A stretch of DNA of 64,000 nt from Pomphorhynchus laevis (lineage: Eukaryota; Acanthocephala; Palaeacanthocephala; Echinorhynchida; Pomphorhynchidae), in NCBI GenBank assembly GCA_012934845.2, contig WNNJ02000535.1, positions 1 to 64,000 of the forward strand, given 5' to 3'. This document shows positions 24,716 through 37,070 of this stretch, piece by piece (the stretch's first letter is position 1; each line of letters opens with the position of its first letter). Both the position numbers and the translations under genes were made by a program. The notes under the pieces were generated by a model. That model ran no database searches and was not told where the DNA came from. It was given only the letters and a program-made list of their open reading frames with translations.

Positions 24716-26272
24716 TTAATACTAATTATTCCACGTTTGATTAACACGTCGACTAAGACATCTAATTCGGGTTCGATTTAATTTATTTCTCTGCAACATC
24801 CAAGAACGGCTGCTTAAATTAAAGACTAATTATTATCATAAATTAACAACAAAATGAGCCAAAGGCTCTTACAGTTGCATCAAAAATACAAATAAAATTA
24901 AACAGTTTGAAAGTCAACTAATTATAGTAAAGATCTTAAGGATCTTTACTGACGAGTCAACGTCCAATCTGTTCTTAAATTTTGAAATTATTTCTGTCGA
25001 TACGGTTTCTTCGGAAAGACTATTCCACGTTTGATTAACACGTCGACTAAGACATCTAATTCGGGTTCGATTTAATTTATTTCTCTCCAACATCCAAGAA
25101 CGGCTGCTTAATGAAGCTGATCCCTTAGTTAGAAAAAATTCTTTAGGGGGTGATTACATTCATGGACAATATTCCATATTAAACGCAGATCAATCCCCAT
25201 GAGTGCATAATGAACGGAGAGTATATCTAATGTCTTCAACTGATTTTCGTACGAAAGATGACTAACAAAGGGAGCCAACTTAGTTGCATTTCTATATACA
25301 CATTTAAAACTATTAAGTTCACTATGATCATTTATATACGTGGCAGCAGAAACGTAAAAAAAACAGCGAACTCATAATTAATCTGCCCGAGATCAGTTTA
25401 AAACTAGTTAAATTTAAACTAACAAATGATCGGCGGAGTACTCTCACCATGTTTTTTGTTGATAAATCAGCGCATATCCATACTCTAAGATCTTTAGGGC
25501 TGATACGATCTCTATTGGTGAATTTTCATAATAATATATGCGGACGTATTGTCTTCTGCAAGTTAAAATCATCGTTTCACACTTTAGTGTGTTTATCTTT
25601 AAGTCATTACGAATATACCATCTTTCAATTGTGTTGATATCAGATTGAAGTGTCTGTACATCGCTTGGTGTGTTAATAGGATTCCAAATTGTTAAATCAT
25701 CAGCATATCAATGACCTTGATGTAAGACATGGAATTAGATCATTTATATAAATGCCAAAAAGGACAGGGCCAAGAACAGTACCTTGTGGGACACCAATAA
25801 GTTGAGAGTACTTATTACAAAAAGAATAACCAATCCTAACTGAAAAAATGCGACCTTTTAAAAAGTGTTCTATCCAACGAACAATGCGATGATATCGTAT
25901 TGAATAAAACACTATTAAGACGATGAAACATTGATAAAACATTATTCAAAGTGTTTTATTAAACGAACAATGTGATGATCAAGGCTTATCATTGTAAGTT
26001 TCGACATTAATAACTGGTGATTATCAGAATTGAACGCTTTCGAATAATCGAAAAACACTACGTCGACATAAGTTTCTTACCGATACAATCAATCCATGAC
26101 ACCTTTGCGAAACCCAAATTAGTTGAGTAGAGCAACCATGACGAAAACCGTGTTGAACTTAATGTCGGATTAATAATTCTATTTGCTTCAAGATGTAATA
26201 TGATCTTCTTATACAATAGTCGTTCTAACACTCGCCAGCATACACAAATAAGACTTATGGCATGTAGTTGGT
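24716..26272 (-). mobile_element. LINE G, CR1-like RT fragment
   Basis: The minus strand carries an RT. From high to low coordinates: a finger region (VLERLLYKKIILHLEANRII) at 26150-26240, the palm/grip block GVPQGTVLGPVLFGIYINDL near 25740-25800, a thumb region near 25500, and the C-terminal CR1-type ending NQTWNSLSEETVSTEIISKF near 25010. The terminal about 88 bp appears twice (24730-24816 and 25023-25112), so the 3' end is partly duplicated. The palm region is split into several frames, and the frame holding FADD could not be found. Defective. Confidence 0.7.
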
Positions 26273-26274
26273 AA

Positions 26275-26370
26275 CTAAAAATACAAACGAAATTAAACAG
26301 TTTGAAAGTCAATTAATTATATAGTCTTTAGGATCTTTACTGCCGGATCAACGTTCAATCTGTTCTTAGA
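26275..26370 (-). mobile_element. LINE G 3'-terminal scrap
   Basis: Almost repeats 24882-24985 (shared AATTAAACAGTTTGAAAGTC and GGATCTTTACTG). It is the 3' end of a second LINE G copy in the same orientation, immediately upstream of the first. Confidence 0.65.
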
Positions 26371-26900
26371 TTAAGGACGTATTTGTGATACTTTTATTAT
26401 ATTTTTTCTGCTGTGAACCAGCCAATTAAGCAATGTTTTTATGTGCTGTTGAAACATTAGTTTTTTTGAGAGCAAATATTTATTAAATAGATTTACATTT
26501 GGAGTTCCCGCAAATGGGTTCCAACACAAAACGTATTATATATACAATATATTATGATAGGTCAAGTTAATTAAAGATTACAATATTAAGATTGTAGTTA
26601 ATTGTTAATGAATTTGTCTGACCGAAGACCGACATAACGCTAGGGACGAGCATCTTGCGAGGGCGAAAGAAACGTCTGCTCGCAGTAAGGTTACACACTC
26701 GCTATATGTCGATCCATGCTTTCGGATTAACAACATGGATCATGTTGAAACATTAATAATAAAGATTTATCACTTTTTTAAATTTTAGACAAATAACATA
26801 GTTGATCTAATCAATAGGAAGTTATCCGAAACCGACTGAAGCAGAATTTATTTTGCAAGATCATGAAAACATACCGACGATAAATCGTCTGGACCTATTT
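26371..26900. other. Unassigned spacer with a GC-richer patch
   Basis: 26610-26720 is clearly GC-richer (GACCGAAGACCGACATAACG and following bases) in AT-rich surroundings, and is followed at 26758 by AATAAAG. It may be the terminal part of the gypsy fossil that follows, but no second copy is present to prove it. Confidence 0.3.
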
Positions 26901-26929
26901 CAACCTATTTTTAAAAAATTGCGTAATAT

Positions 26930-29205
26930 GAGGATGCGTAACATGTCCTAATATTGATACTGGAAGCAGTGACAACTTTATATCGTCAAAAATAATCGAA
27001 CGATTTAGAATTCCGGTTACACCTTGTCATTAAGTTGCTCGAATAGTTTCGTCTACTTTTAAAATCGTCCTGAATGAAGTAGCATTTGTAAATGTAAAAA
27101 TTAAGGCAATCAAGTATCCAAAATAGCAAAATGATTTGTTCTCAGCAATCTTTGCGCTGATATCATTCTGGGCAATGACTTTATTCGTCGTTTTGACTAC
27201 CTTTCGATAAAATTGAGAGGTGAATATCTGGAAATAGTATATGGAAAACGAATTTGGACGACTATTTCAAGATGGCATTATAGAACAAAGCCCTCCATTC
27301 TCATGGAAGGCTCAGGCGCTTAGTGTGACAAATGCGCGTGGTAGAAAAATGATAGTCATTGATTATTCGCGAACAGTCAATCGGTTTACGATGCTTGACG
27401 CTTTTCCTTTACCTCGTACTGATAACTTGATCGACAAATTGTCAAACTATCGTTTTTTCGCGTGCCTATATATCAAAGATGCTTACAATCAAATTCCAAT
27501 ATTACTATATGAAAAAGAGTTCACGGCTTTTGAGGCCGATGGTGGCTTATATCAATACAAGCGTGTGCCCTTTAGACTCACTAATGGCGTTACTGTGTTG
27601 CAGCGTATAATGAACACCTTTATTCAACGAGAAAAATTGAACGGCGTATTTTCGTACCTCGATGACATTCTGATTGCGGGGATCTATCGTGAAGAGCATG
27701 ATGCTAATTTGAGAAAGTTTACATCTGTAGCTAAGAAATATCAGATAACATACAATGAGAGTAAGAATATCTTGGCATCTAAGTCTATAAGTGTTCTGGG
27801 ACAGTGTATAGGAAATTGATATGTTAGACCCAATCCACTATATACTAAGCCTATTAGTGGCCTTAAAAAACCTGCGAATATCACGGAACATCCCATTTAC
27901 TTGGATTACTTATTATTGCAGATGGATATCAAGTGTTGCACATCGTATCCGCGACTTTGCTAAAGAAACAGATTTCCCCATGAGTAACGCATTATCAGCT
28001 AGTTTAAAATATGTTAAGGAAGCTTTATTATGTGTCATGTCGTTCATGTATAATTGATAGTTTATCGTTCGAGATAGAGACAGATGTCTCGAAAGTTGCA
28101 ATAACAGCAACATTAAGTCAATGAGCTAAAGCGGTAAACCTGTAGCGTTCTTTTCACGAGTGCTGTCCAAACACGAGAAACGACATTATGTCATTGAACT
28201 GGAGGCACTGGCTATTATAAAGGCTCTTAGAGAATGGCGACATTACCTTATTTGTAGATTATTTCATATTACAACAGACCAAATATTAGTTGCTTATATT
28301 ATGTCATCACAGTTAAATCATATTAAGAATAAAAAAATGAACGCTGGCGTTTAGAGCTTTCAAAGTTTCTCTTCGAAATTGTTTACCGCCCAGGTAAGAA
28401 AAACGTTGCCGCAGATGCATTATCTCGTTTGACATGTTCTAGCGTGACTACTTCACAGGCTGATTTGGTAAAATTGCACCCTCGCTGCGTCATCCAGGAC
28501 AAACAAGGTTGTGGCATTACGTTAAGGCTAAAAATTTACCATTCTCTTTGGACGATATTCGTGGCGTAATACGAGGCTGCGTCACATGTGCTAAGATCAA
28601 GCCTAATTATTATTGTCCTCTTTGCGGCGTTTTAATAAAAGCCACTTAACCCTGTGAACGCATATCACTAGATTTGAAAGGGCCACTCCTAACTGTTATC
28701 GGAAAGAAATATAATATGCTCACAGTGGTATATGAATTTTCTAGGTTTCCTTGGGCCTTCCCAAGGACTCTCAAATAAATACTCGGGACTCTCAAATAAA
28801 TACATTCTGATCGAGGTAGCGCGTTAATATCGCGTGAATTCAAAACGTTTAATAATTCCTAACCATAGCTACTAGTAATACGTCCGCTTTCAACCCACAA
28901 GGCAATATACAATGTGAGCGACTCAATTGAACCATATGGCGTGCTATCTAGTTGTCAGTGTTAGATTCAAAATTGCTTCTTTATACATGGAAATATGTTC
29001 TACCAATTGTTCTTAATTCACTCAAATGTTCGCTATGTACCGCTACTAGCGCTACACTTCACGAACTAATATTTAAATATGATCGTGGCTCATCCACTGG
29101 CCGTTTATTACCTAGTTGGCTGCTCTCACTAGGGCATATTTTAATTCTTTATCGAGAAAAAGGAGATGCCTTTGCCACCGAAGCACGATTGCACGAAGCA
29201 AACTA
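26930..29205 (+). mobile_element. Ty3/gypsy-like LTR retrotransposon fossil F1 (pol)
   Basis: Recognisable parts in order: an aspartic-protease-like block with IDTGSSDNF near 26950, RT at 27241-27819 (IVIDYSRTVNRFT, FSYLDDILIAG), an RNase H region to about 28400 ending in VYRPGKKNVAADALSRL, and integrase pieces from 28430 to about 29200. This is the standard Ty3/gypsy pol order. The element is broken in many places and no paired LTRs could be identified. It is moderately old; RT is the best-preserved part. Confidence 0.85.
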
Positions 29206-29209
29206 TCAT

Positions 29210-29397
29210 TATTCTCAAGTAAAATTAAATAAATAAATAAATAAAGACTTTGTTAACTAACACAGAAAACATCCAAAATAAATAGTATAAGACATAATCA
29301 GAGTTCGACAATAATATCTTCATTGCTTCTTATTTGTCTTTCCTGCACTTACGGCCTCAAATCCAGGGGAAAGTAAAATTGAAAAGCAACCATGATA
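29210..29397 (-). mobile_element. LINE A 3'-terminal fragment
   Basis: Read on the minus strand, CCCCTGGATTTGAGGCCGTA and the following 150 bases match the end of ORF2 and the 3' UTR of LINE A copy 2, closing in AACAAAGTC and a (TTTA)n tail at 29220-29246. LINE B copy 3 abuts its 5' side, probably by insertion into this LINE A copy. Confidence 0.7.
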
Positions 29398-32300
29398 TGC
29401 CGCTTTTACAAAAAAGCAGATTTATTTTTACGTAGCAAATGAGTGCCGGCGCACGCTTACATGACCACAAAAAAGAATAATAAGCTAAATCATGTGTCGA
29501 TAAGGTGGGCACTGAGGCGGTATTTGAATGTAATAAAGGAGGGAGCGCGGCGGACGTCGAGAGGGCGTTTATTCCAGACGAGTGGGGTGGCAACGAAGAA
29601 GGATCGGAGACCGTAGTTGTTAGCGTAGTTGGAAACGTAGTTGGGAACGTAGAGTAACAGGGAATTACGGGAACGCGGTGATAGAGAGGTAGGACGAGTG
29701 TCGTTTAAGAAAGGGAGTTGATGAACGATGGGGAGCCGACAGCGATGAGACGAAAAGTCACCAGAAGGCGGAGTTGTATGCGGATGTGGATTGTGGACCA
29801 GGAGAGTTGGAAAACATATGTGGATGTGCGGTCAATGCGATAGAGACGTAGGAGCACTCGAACGGATAAGTTGATGATGCGTTGTAAGGGTAGGATGATG
29901 AATTTTGAGAATTGGCGAAAAGGCTGAGGTAGTAATCAATTTGAGGAAAAAACGATGAAAGAAGAGACATACAGGAGCGGAAGTCTATAAGGGGGCGGAT
30001 ACAGCGGATGTCCCGGCGAATTAAGCTAGACGAACGGACCTCGTCGCCAACGAAGGGTTTAAGGTAAATGTGATCAACTAAATATAATCCTAAGAAAGTG
30101 AAATTGTGGACGGTGGGGATGATTGATGGGGCAAAAGATACAGGGGAGGGGATATGCTGGGTTGACGTGGGAGGATCCGTAATTATTTTGGACTTGTCTG
30201 GGCTTAGAACAAGACGAAGATTGGAGAGACGTTTGTATATAGAAGAAAGACAGTTGGAGGCAGAAATTGCGATATCGTGTGTGATGGGCGAGTGCATGAG
30301 CATATATGAGGATGTCATCGCCGTATTGCATGACGTTAAAGAAGGAAGGTTTGATAAATGGAGAGAGATCGTCAAGTAGAAGAGAGAAAAGCAAGGATCC
30401 TAAGACTGAACCTTGTGGGACCCCGCAAAAATAGGGATGGGAGGGGAGGATAATAAATTAGAACAGACGCTAAAGGAACGGTCGGATAGAGATGAGGAAA
30501 ACCATGCTACGGAAGAGGAAGAAAAGCCGTAATCATAAGGAAGGCGAGAAAGAGGATGTAGTGGTCGACGATGTCGAAGGCGGAGGAGCGGTCGAGGGAG
30601 ATGAGAACACTATATAGAGCCTTGTCACGAGAAAATGAGTAGGTTGCTGTAAACTTTCATGCAGGCGATTTCTGTGGAGTGATTAGAGCGGAAAGCAGAT
30701 TGAAAAGGGGAGTACAGATTGGGTGAAGAGAGATAAACGTTGATCTGGATTAAAATAAGGCGCTTTAATAGCTTGGAAAGAGTATGAAGGAGTTAAATGG
30801 GGTGATAGCTAGAAGGAAATGAGTGGTCGAGCGATTGTTTCTTAAGTAGGGGACGAACGATGGTGGATTTCCAGTGTGAAGGAAAGATACGACTACGGAT
30901 GGACGAGTTAAGCAAGGTAGTGAGGAAAGTGGATATTGAAGAGCATATGGATTTAAGTATGATGGTAGGCAGGGGATCGGCAGGTGATGTTTTGTTGGGC
31001 AATGACATGAGGACAGATGATACTTTGGCAGATGAGACAGGGAGAATATGAAAGAGTTCCGATAGGATGAGGAACTCTTTCATACTGCTACTCGCGAGGC
31101 GAGTAGCAGTTTGATGGAATGGATACAGGGTTGTGAGAGAACAACATGGATACTTTGGTCTGAATAAATAACGAATAATCATGGGGATTGATGTTTTAAG
31201 ACGAAGAGGAGCGAGAAATGATTGAATTAAAAGTATGCCATAGAGACTTAGTGTTTAATGAAGTGTTGATTTTATGCTGCCAGAAGGATTTGCATTTGAT
31301 TCGTAGTAGGTGGAGATAAGACCGGTGAAGAGCAAGACATGAATTCCTGAGAGACAAAGTGAGCGAGCAGTAATAGACTCGAAAAGCATGACGGAGTCGA
31401 CGCTTTGAGAGTAGGCATTGAATGTCAAACCACGGGACACGGTTCATGCGACCGTGAGGGTGAGGCTTGAAGGGCAAGAGAAGATCGAGAGTGGATTGAT
31501 TTCAGAATAGAAAAGAAAGGCAAGATCGTGAGGATAGGAATATGTTATTGTGGGAGAAGATAGAGACGATTTGAGTAAGGCAAAGCGGAGAAGGGTAATG
31601 TCAAGATTTCTCCAAGAGCGACGAAGAATTGTAGGTGTGCGAGGCGGGGAGTGGTTGGACGTGAGATCAAGGGTGACGAGAAAGTTATCGCATAGACTGT
31701 GATCAAAGATGGACAGTGAGGTGTATGCATCGAAACGATCGGGACAGCTATGATATCGAGTGCTCCGCCAAGGATATGTGTGGGGGCAGTGGAGATTAGT
31801 TTGTGATTGTAGTTAGATAGAATGTTGATGAACTAAATGGAATCGGTGGAAGAGGGGTGATCAAGGCGGATGTTGAAGCCGCCTAGAACGAGTGAAGGGA
31901 TGGGAGACAAAGAACAATTAGAAAGGAGGTCAGCGAGTTCGGTAAAAAATAAGGAGGTAGGAGCTGATGAACCAGGACGGTATATAATGGCGAGATCCAC
32001 AGTGGTCGGGCTGGAAGAACGATAAGTGATCAATTCAAAAAAGCAAGTACTAAAAGGGGTAATGATTTTGCGAAGAGACGTGGGGGTGACGGGCGTATGC
32101 GACAATTCCGCTATGATTAGAGAATTTAGAATTGGATGAGCTGAGGGGGCGGGCGGATTCGACTAGTGAGCAACCGGCAGAGAGCAAACGGCGAATTAAG
32201 GTGTCGTCGACAGCGGAGTGCCAGGATTCGGTGAGACAGAAGAGGTCGATGGATTGCTTAGTGAATAGGTTGATGATAATATCGGATGGTTGGAGAATAG

Positions 32301-32604
32301 ATCTAGTGTTGAGGAGGCCGAGGCGGAAAGCGTGTGTGGTGGTGAAAGGGGCCTGCTGAGAAGACATAGGAGAAATGAAGCGCCATCGAATTTTGGGGCG
32401 GGTGTGGACAACTTGAAAATTTCCGTTGATGTTTCGGATCGAGAGAGATGTTTCGCCGTTTTACTCAAGACGGTGTTTTTCGATTCGAGCGGAAAAGAGC
32501 TGAGCGATTTCAGAAGGGGTGCGATCTGGGAAAATGCGAGTGTTCGAAGATGACATGAGTTTAAATCGTTGGTAGAGGACATAGGATGCGTGAGAGCGAT
32601 GATT

Positions 32605-32850
32605 GAAAATAATTTTTAGCAGAGGGGGCTTAGAAGGATTAGATTGAGAAGATTTTTTAGGCGGATGAATTCGACAGGAGAGATGTCGTTGAAAAAATAC
32701 GGTTTATCCGCAAGAACAAAATACGAACAAAATTATTTTCAGGAGAAAGGGCTTAGAAGGATTAGATTGAGAAGATTTTTTAGGCGGATGAATTCGACAG
32801 GAGAGATGTCGTTGAAAAAATACGGTTTATCCGCAGGAACAAAAGATGGA
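32605..32850. repeat. Tandem duplication, 123-bp unit x2
   Basis: Two adjacent units (about 32605-32727 and 32728-32850) share a long, nearly identical stretch containing GGCGGATGAATTCGACAGG. They lie in the 5' part of LINE B copy 3. Confidence 0.9.
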
Positions 32851-33044
32851 TCTGAAAACGGAAACATTGTGGTCGAGACGTGCTTGTTAAAATAAGGAGG
32901 TAGAAGGAGTGATATTAGTGACGATGACACAACGATCGCGAAAAGGTAAGCGTTTCCGTAGAGGAGTGACGTGAGTGGGTGAGATCACGATAGGAGAGCT
33001 GGTAGTTGATGATTTGGAGACATTGGCATGACGGCGGGATACAT

Positions 33045-33358
33045 AGAGGATAAAGATAATATAGATGGTGGCAAGCTATGTGCGGAAAGATTATGAGTTG
33101 AAGATAGTAGAGGTTGGTGGACATTATTTTGATTAATGGATGTAAATTATTGAGAAACGAAACAGGAGGAACGGGACGGGTGTGTTGGGTAGTGAATATG
33201 ACATGGAATGGGAAGTTAATAAAGATGAAGATAATATATATGGTGGCAAGCGATATGCGGAAATATTGTGGGGAAAGATTGTGGAGGTTGGTGGACGTTA
33301 TTTTGATTGATGGATGTAGATTATTGAGAAGCGAAACAAGAGGGACGGGATGGGGGGT
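33045..33358. repeat. Tandem duplication, about 175-bp period x2
   Basis: 33045-33185 and 33220-33358 share AAGATAATATA(G/T)ATGGTGG, GAGGTTGGTGGAC and TTATTTTGATT blocks. They sit upstream of ORF1 in LINE B copy 3 and may be repeated 5' UTR/promoter monomers. Confidence 0.85.
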
Positions 33359-33545
33359 GTCAAGGCTGTTTTCTTACGTCCTCACATTAACATTCTTGTG
33401 TGTTTAAGCTGTTAATCTGGAACTAACAAAGACTTTATTAAATACACCAAAATATAGCATGCAAGAATAAAAAAAAGTAGGTCATAACCAACTCAGATAA
33501 AAAATGACAAAATTTGTCTTTCGTTTTTCATCTTCTCTTTCTCTT

Positions 33546-34640
33546 TCATGGCCTCAGGTCCAGGGGGATCTGAGTCCCCCAACCGATCCAACACGCCGCC
33601 TTCCGACTGAACCACCCGGGGTCTTTCACCCCCCGAAGAATCCAATCGGCGCGGACTATGCTTGGTAAACGAGAGACGAGGAGCTTAAGAAACCTTAGCC
33701 TTTGCTCTGGGGGACGTCCTCTTGAGAATAAGACTAATCCCGAGTAGCCCAAGTGCCCCAAAGGCGCACCTGGGCTTTCCCTTTCAATGACAGATGCTGA
33801 GCCCGTTTCAGGGCCCACCTAGCTTTCTTTAGGATACGTTTGAGTCTATCCAGGTCAGCTTTCGTCGACCAGTTGACCGTAACTGTGAACCCCAGGTAAT
33901 TTATTCGACTAGTGAAGGTGGGAAGTGGTTTAGAGGGAAATATGGAGGAGAGCGCAGAGAGTGCTAATCTCTTAAGTTTTTGCTTTGTAGCAGGTGTGCC
34001 ATGAAAGACGACCACCTGCGATTTAGCTGAGTTTAAAATAAGATTGGATATGGGTAACTGATCTTTTAATCTTAAAAAGAAACGGCTGATGTCAGAGACT
34101 ACGTATTTACACCTGTGTCCAGTGAACAGGGCTGTGGTGTCATCAGCGTACACCACAAGACGTTGTTCGCGTTTAAATATTTTGAATAGTTTAATAGAGG
34201 CAGCAAGATATAAGATAGGAGAAAGTGGGGATCCTTGAGGTACACCCGTAATAGGGTAGAACTGACGCGCATCAGGGTCGTCTTCATAGTAAAATCGCTT
34301 GGTAAACAACAGGATCTCCACTCTGTTCACAATTCTCGCAGGCAACCCGAGGGACCTGAGAGAAGAGATCACAAAAGGAATGGAGATGCGGTCAAATGCA
34401 GCAGAAAAGTCGAGGAAAACAGCCACAACTAGACGATGGCTATTATTCCGACAAAACTGCTCCACCTCACCAACTGCTGAATGGACTGATCTTTAGGTCG
34501 CAGATCTTTAGGGCATGAGCAGGATTTTTTCTTAGGAATAAAAACACGCTTACTAATATTGATGCCTGCTACATCGGATGGGGAGGCTAAAAGCATTGTG
34601 ACGGCCACCTCTCTTCTCTGATCAGCTGTCAAAAGCTGAC
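33546..34640 (-). pseudogene. LINE A copy 2 ORF2, reverse transcriptase part
   Basis: The RT copies LINE RNA into DNA at the nicked target. From 34465 to 33734, 243 codons are open: FLDFSAAFDRISIPF (palm A), GVPQGSPLSPILYLA, catalytic VYADDTTALFTG, and the FTVTVNWS thumb block. A short piece in the endonuclease frame (34632-about 34490) precedes it. Compared with copies 1 and 4, about 40 codons of the finger region (the ISIQNSL-SRRNL stretch) are missing between the two, which also shifts the frame. After 33734 the reading frame changes once more and continues to about 33546. The catalytic residues are intact, but the protein could not be made from this copy. Confidence 0.9.
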
Positions 34641-34689
34641 AGACCCGAGAAGAAAGTGGAACGACGGATTTGGAGATGCCCGGGAGTGG

Positions 34690-35889
34690 ACCCTAGGAGT
34701 TAAGGATATCCGTAGCAGATAGATCCCTAATCCTGAAGTTACACCAAGGCGGGATTGGTTGAGGTGATAGAGTGGCTCCATAGTTGTGTAGGGCCAGTGA
34801 CTCCTCCAAAACTTTATCAAGTCCTACATTCCCTATCCAACTCAATGTTCTATCCTTCCAGCAAACAAACTTCTCCTTCTTGAAAATCTTCCAAAAGGAA
34901 GACTGAGAAGGATTAAGGCGAGCGATACTCGTCCTATCCCTACTCAGCTGGAACCTGTAACTAGTGCTCCAGTATTTATTCGAGAGGGCCTGTTTGACGG
35001 AAGCAGAGAAATTAGGGAGGTTCAGTAATTTTGCTAGGACCTTGAGTTTTGTCGGAGTGGGATTGTATATACGACCTTTATAGGTAGTCGATAGAATCGT
35101 GGTAGCTTGCGAAAAGAGGTAGGTATTAAATTTGGTCAAACTCTCATTTCCTATTAAGGGAAAGAGTTGGGTAGCCGCTTGAAAGAGGGCCACTCTGATC
35201 GGATCAAAGTGAAACCTCCTTCGAAGCAACATATCTTCCTCAATCCTCCAACGAATTAGTTCATGAGAGGTGGACAATTGCTGGCGCGACTGCTTTGTGC
35301 AGAAGGGTTTTAACAACCACCTCGAGTGAAGCAGTAAAATGTCGAGGATAGAATTTGTTGATGTGCGATGAAAGGTAGGTGACGGGGGTTTGTGAATAAG
35401 ATAATCGTTCCTAGCTCTGCGAAGTGCTGCATTGATCCAATGACCAGTTCTGTCGTTGAAATCTCCAAGTAACATGTCATAACCGCTGTCAATAATACTA
35501 TCCAGGAGGTTACGGTTCTTGTGAATTTCCCCTGGACGGATGTAGACATTGGCTAGACTTATGCGTTTACCGTTCTTACTGAGTGAAACTACTAAACAAG
35601 AAAGGGCTAAGCATGAGTAGTTTAATAGGAGGGAGGACCTTAAGGAGCACTTAACTAAGGTCAAGAGTCCTTGAGATGAAGAGGAGTGAGGTGGGGTAAT
35701 GTACTGAGTATAGTGGGAACAAATATGCTTTGGGATAAATCGAGTAATGTCCTGGGGGAGACGGATAGACCGCGTCTCCTGAAGGACTATAACATCTGCA
35801 TCTCTACCAGATAGAAGTCTAAGGGCGGAAGCACCTCCCGAGTTCCACTGAAGGATATTCAGTGAAAAAGGCTCACGAGTACTCTGCAT
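34690..35889 (-). CDS. LINE A copy 2 ORF2, APE-like endonuclease part
   Basis: An open frame of 398 codons. The N-terminus (LNILQWNSGGASALR, residues about 8-24) and VIVLQETRSI (about 33-42) are the first metal-binding motifs of the APE-type endonuclease that nicks the genomic target. SLANVYIRPGEIHKN (about 121-135) and LLGDFNDRTGHW (about 150-161) are the N/D strand, and SILDILLL the later strand. The remaining about 180 residues lead towards RT and are rich in basic and aromatic residues. It stops at 34690-34692, where the element should read on into RT. The start ATG at 35889 lies 9 bases after the ORF1 stop, which suggests coupled or reinitiated translation. Confidence 0.85.
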
Positions 35890-35898
35890 TGTGAAGGA

Positions 35899-37070
35899 TT
35901 AGTTGGATGGGGGATTGCCTACCTCTAGGTGCAGGAAGGTTGCCCTTCCCACCACTAGCCCCTCCAAGGAAGGTACTTGCCCCTGGGCAGTATCTTCATT
36001 TCCCCTATTAGTCTTCTGTTGGATTAGCTTCCAAATCTTGAGCGGGGGGACGGCATGGGCTGAAGCCCCTCTCTTTTTCGACTCCAGCACCGAGGAAACA
36101 GAAAGCACAGGATTAGTCCCGATAACAGTTAGGATAGAGCGTACTAACTCCTCCATCTGCCGAAGAGCATTCGAAGTCTTTAAGTCGATAATCCGTAGAA
36201 TGTCAGCATCATCCATACGTGGAGCTGCAGCGACCGCGAAGGACTTGGCCGGATTGGGCGGTTTCAGCAAAAATAATTGTCTATATTCTTTGAATAGAGA
36301 GCATTTCCTGCTCCAAGCAGGATGGCACCCCCCTGCAATTTGAGCAGGAAAAAGGGCATCGCAGCGATCGGTAGTTGTAAGAGAAGGACAGCTGGTGGAG
36401 CTACAGACCCCACACTAAGGGGTCCCACTGCAGCTGGAGGCCCAGTGTCCCCATTTGTGACACCGGCTGCAGTGGGGATAGGTCAGATCATCCCTCTCTG
36501 TGATCGCGAATTTAATATTGAAACCCATAAAGGGATTCGACGCCGAATTAGACAAGGATTCAGCAATATTTACGGGAGCATTGCAAAAGCCAACCGGGAT
36601 AGGGTTCCCGTCCCTACCCCGGATTGACCTCGGATTGGTGACCTCTAATTTAGCCATAAAAGAACGTGTATCTTCTTCCATTGAACAGGGAAGATTTGAA
36701 ACTTTTAGTGATGCTAAGATAGGCTTCGATGAAATTTCACCATATTCAGCTAAATTGGCGGAGAAGTACTCCATGTAGTTTGCGGCAAGGTCATTCGAGA
36801 CAAAAGAGATCTTCACCTCCGCAGGGTGTAACCTAACAGAATTAAATAGAATCCTGTTCTGAAACTGTTTGGTGAAGGATCTCAAAATTTGTTGTAGAGA
36901 TCGTGTTTTTCAATCGGTTTCTTAACTTTAATTATCAGCAAATTCTTTAATTTAGGAATGGGGGGAAGCACCTCCCCATCCCCTGATACCATAGAAAAAT
37001 TACTAACCTTGTTACTTGGATCTGTAGTTAGATTTACCTTTAATTTGTCTTTTTTTTGTAGGATTATCAT
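35899..37070 (-). pseudogene. LINE A copy 2 ORF1, nucleic-acid-binding protein
   Basis: ORF1 proteins bind the element RNA. The N-terminal piece (37070-36882) is lysine-rich. The next piece (36885-36415) contains a KISFVSNDLAANYMEYFSAN block, which recurs in copies 3 and 4, and a CCHC zinc knuckle CSRCHKWGHWASSC. A second Cys/His cluster, CHPAWSRKC, lies near 36310. The C-terminus (36270-35899) has the shared GASAHAVPPLKI block. Frames change at 36882/36885 and again around 36415 and 36270, so the gene is broken by about three small lesions. Confidence 0.85.

Larger units (their letters stand above)
29398..33390 (-). mobile_element. LINE B copy 3, near full-length CR1/L2-like retrotransposon
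   Basis: The longest LINE B copy. On the minus strand it shows two tandemly duplicated 5' segments (33390-32600), an ORF1-like piece (32582-32196), an endonuclease start LGLLNTRSILQPSDIIINLF at 32330-32270 with LCLTESWHS, and VLGGFNIRL near 31890. RT fingers and palm follow between 31180 and 30390, with catalytic MQYGDDILIYA near 30330 and a thumb region to 29758. The 3' end is AAATAAATCTGC plus a T-rich GTA. Several stops and frameshifts break the coding region, and an inverted duplication lies at 31047-31110. ORF1 and the endonuclease overlap in different frames. Family assignment to CR1/L2 rests on the endonuclease style and 3' tail. Confidence 0.8.
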
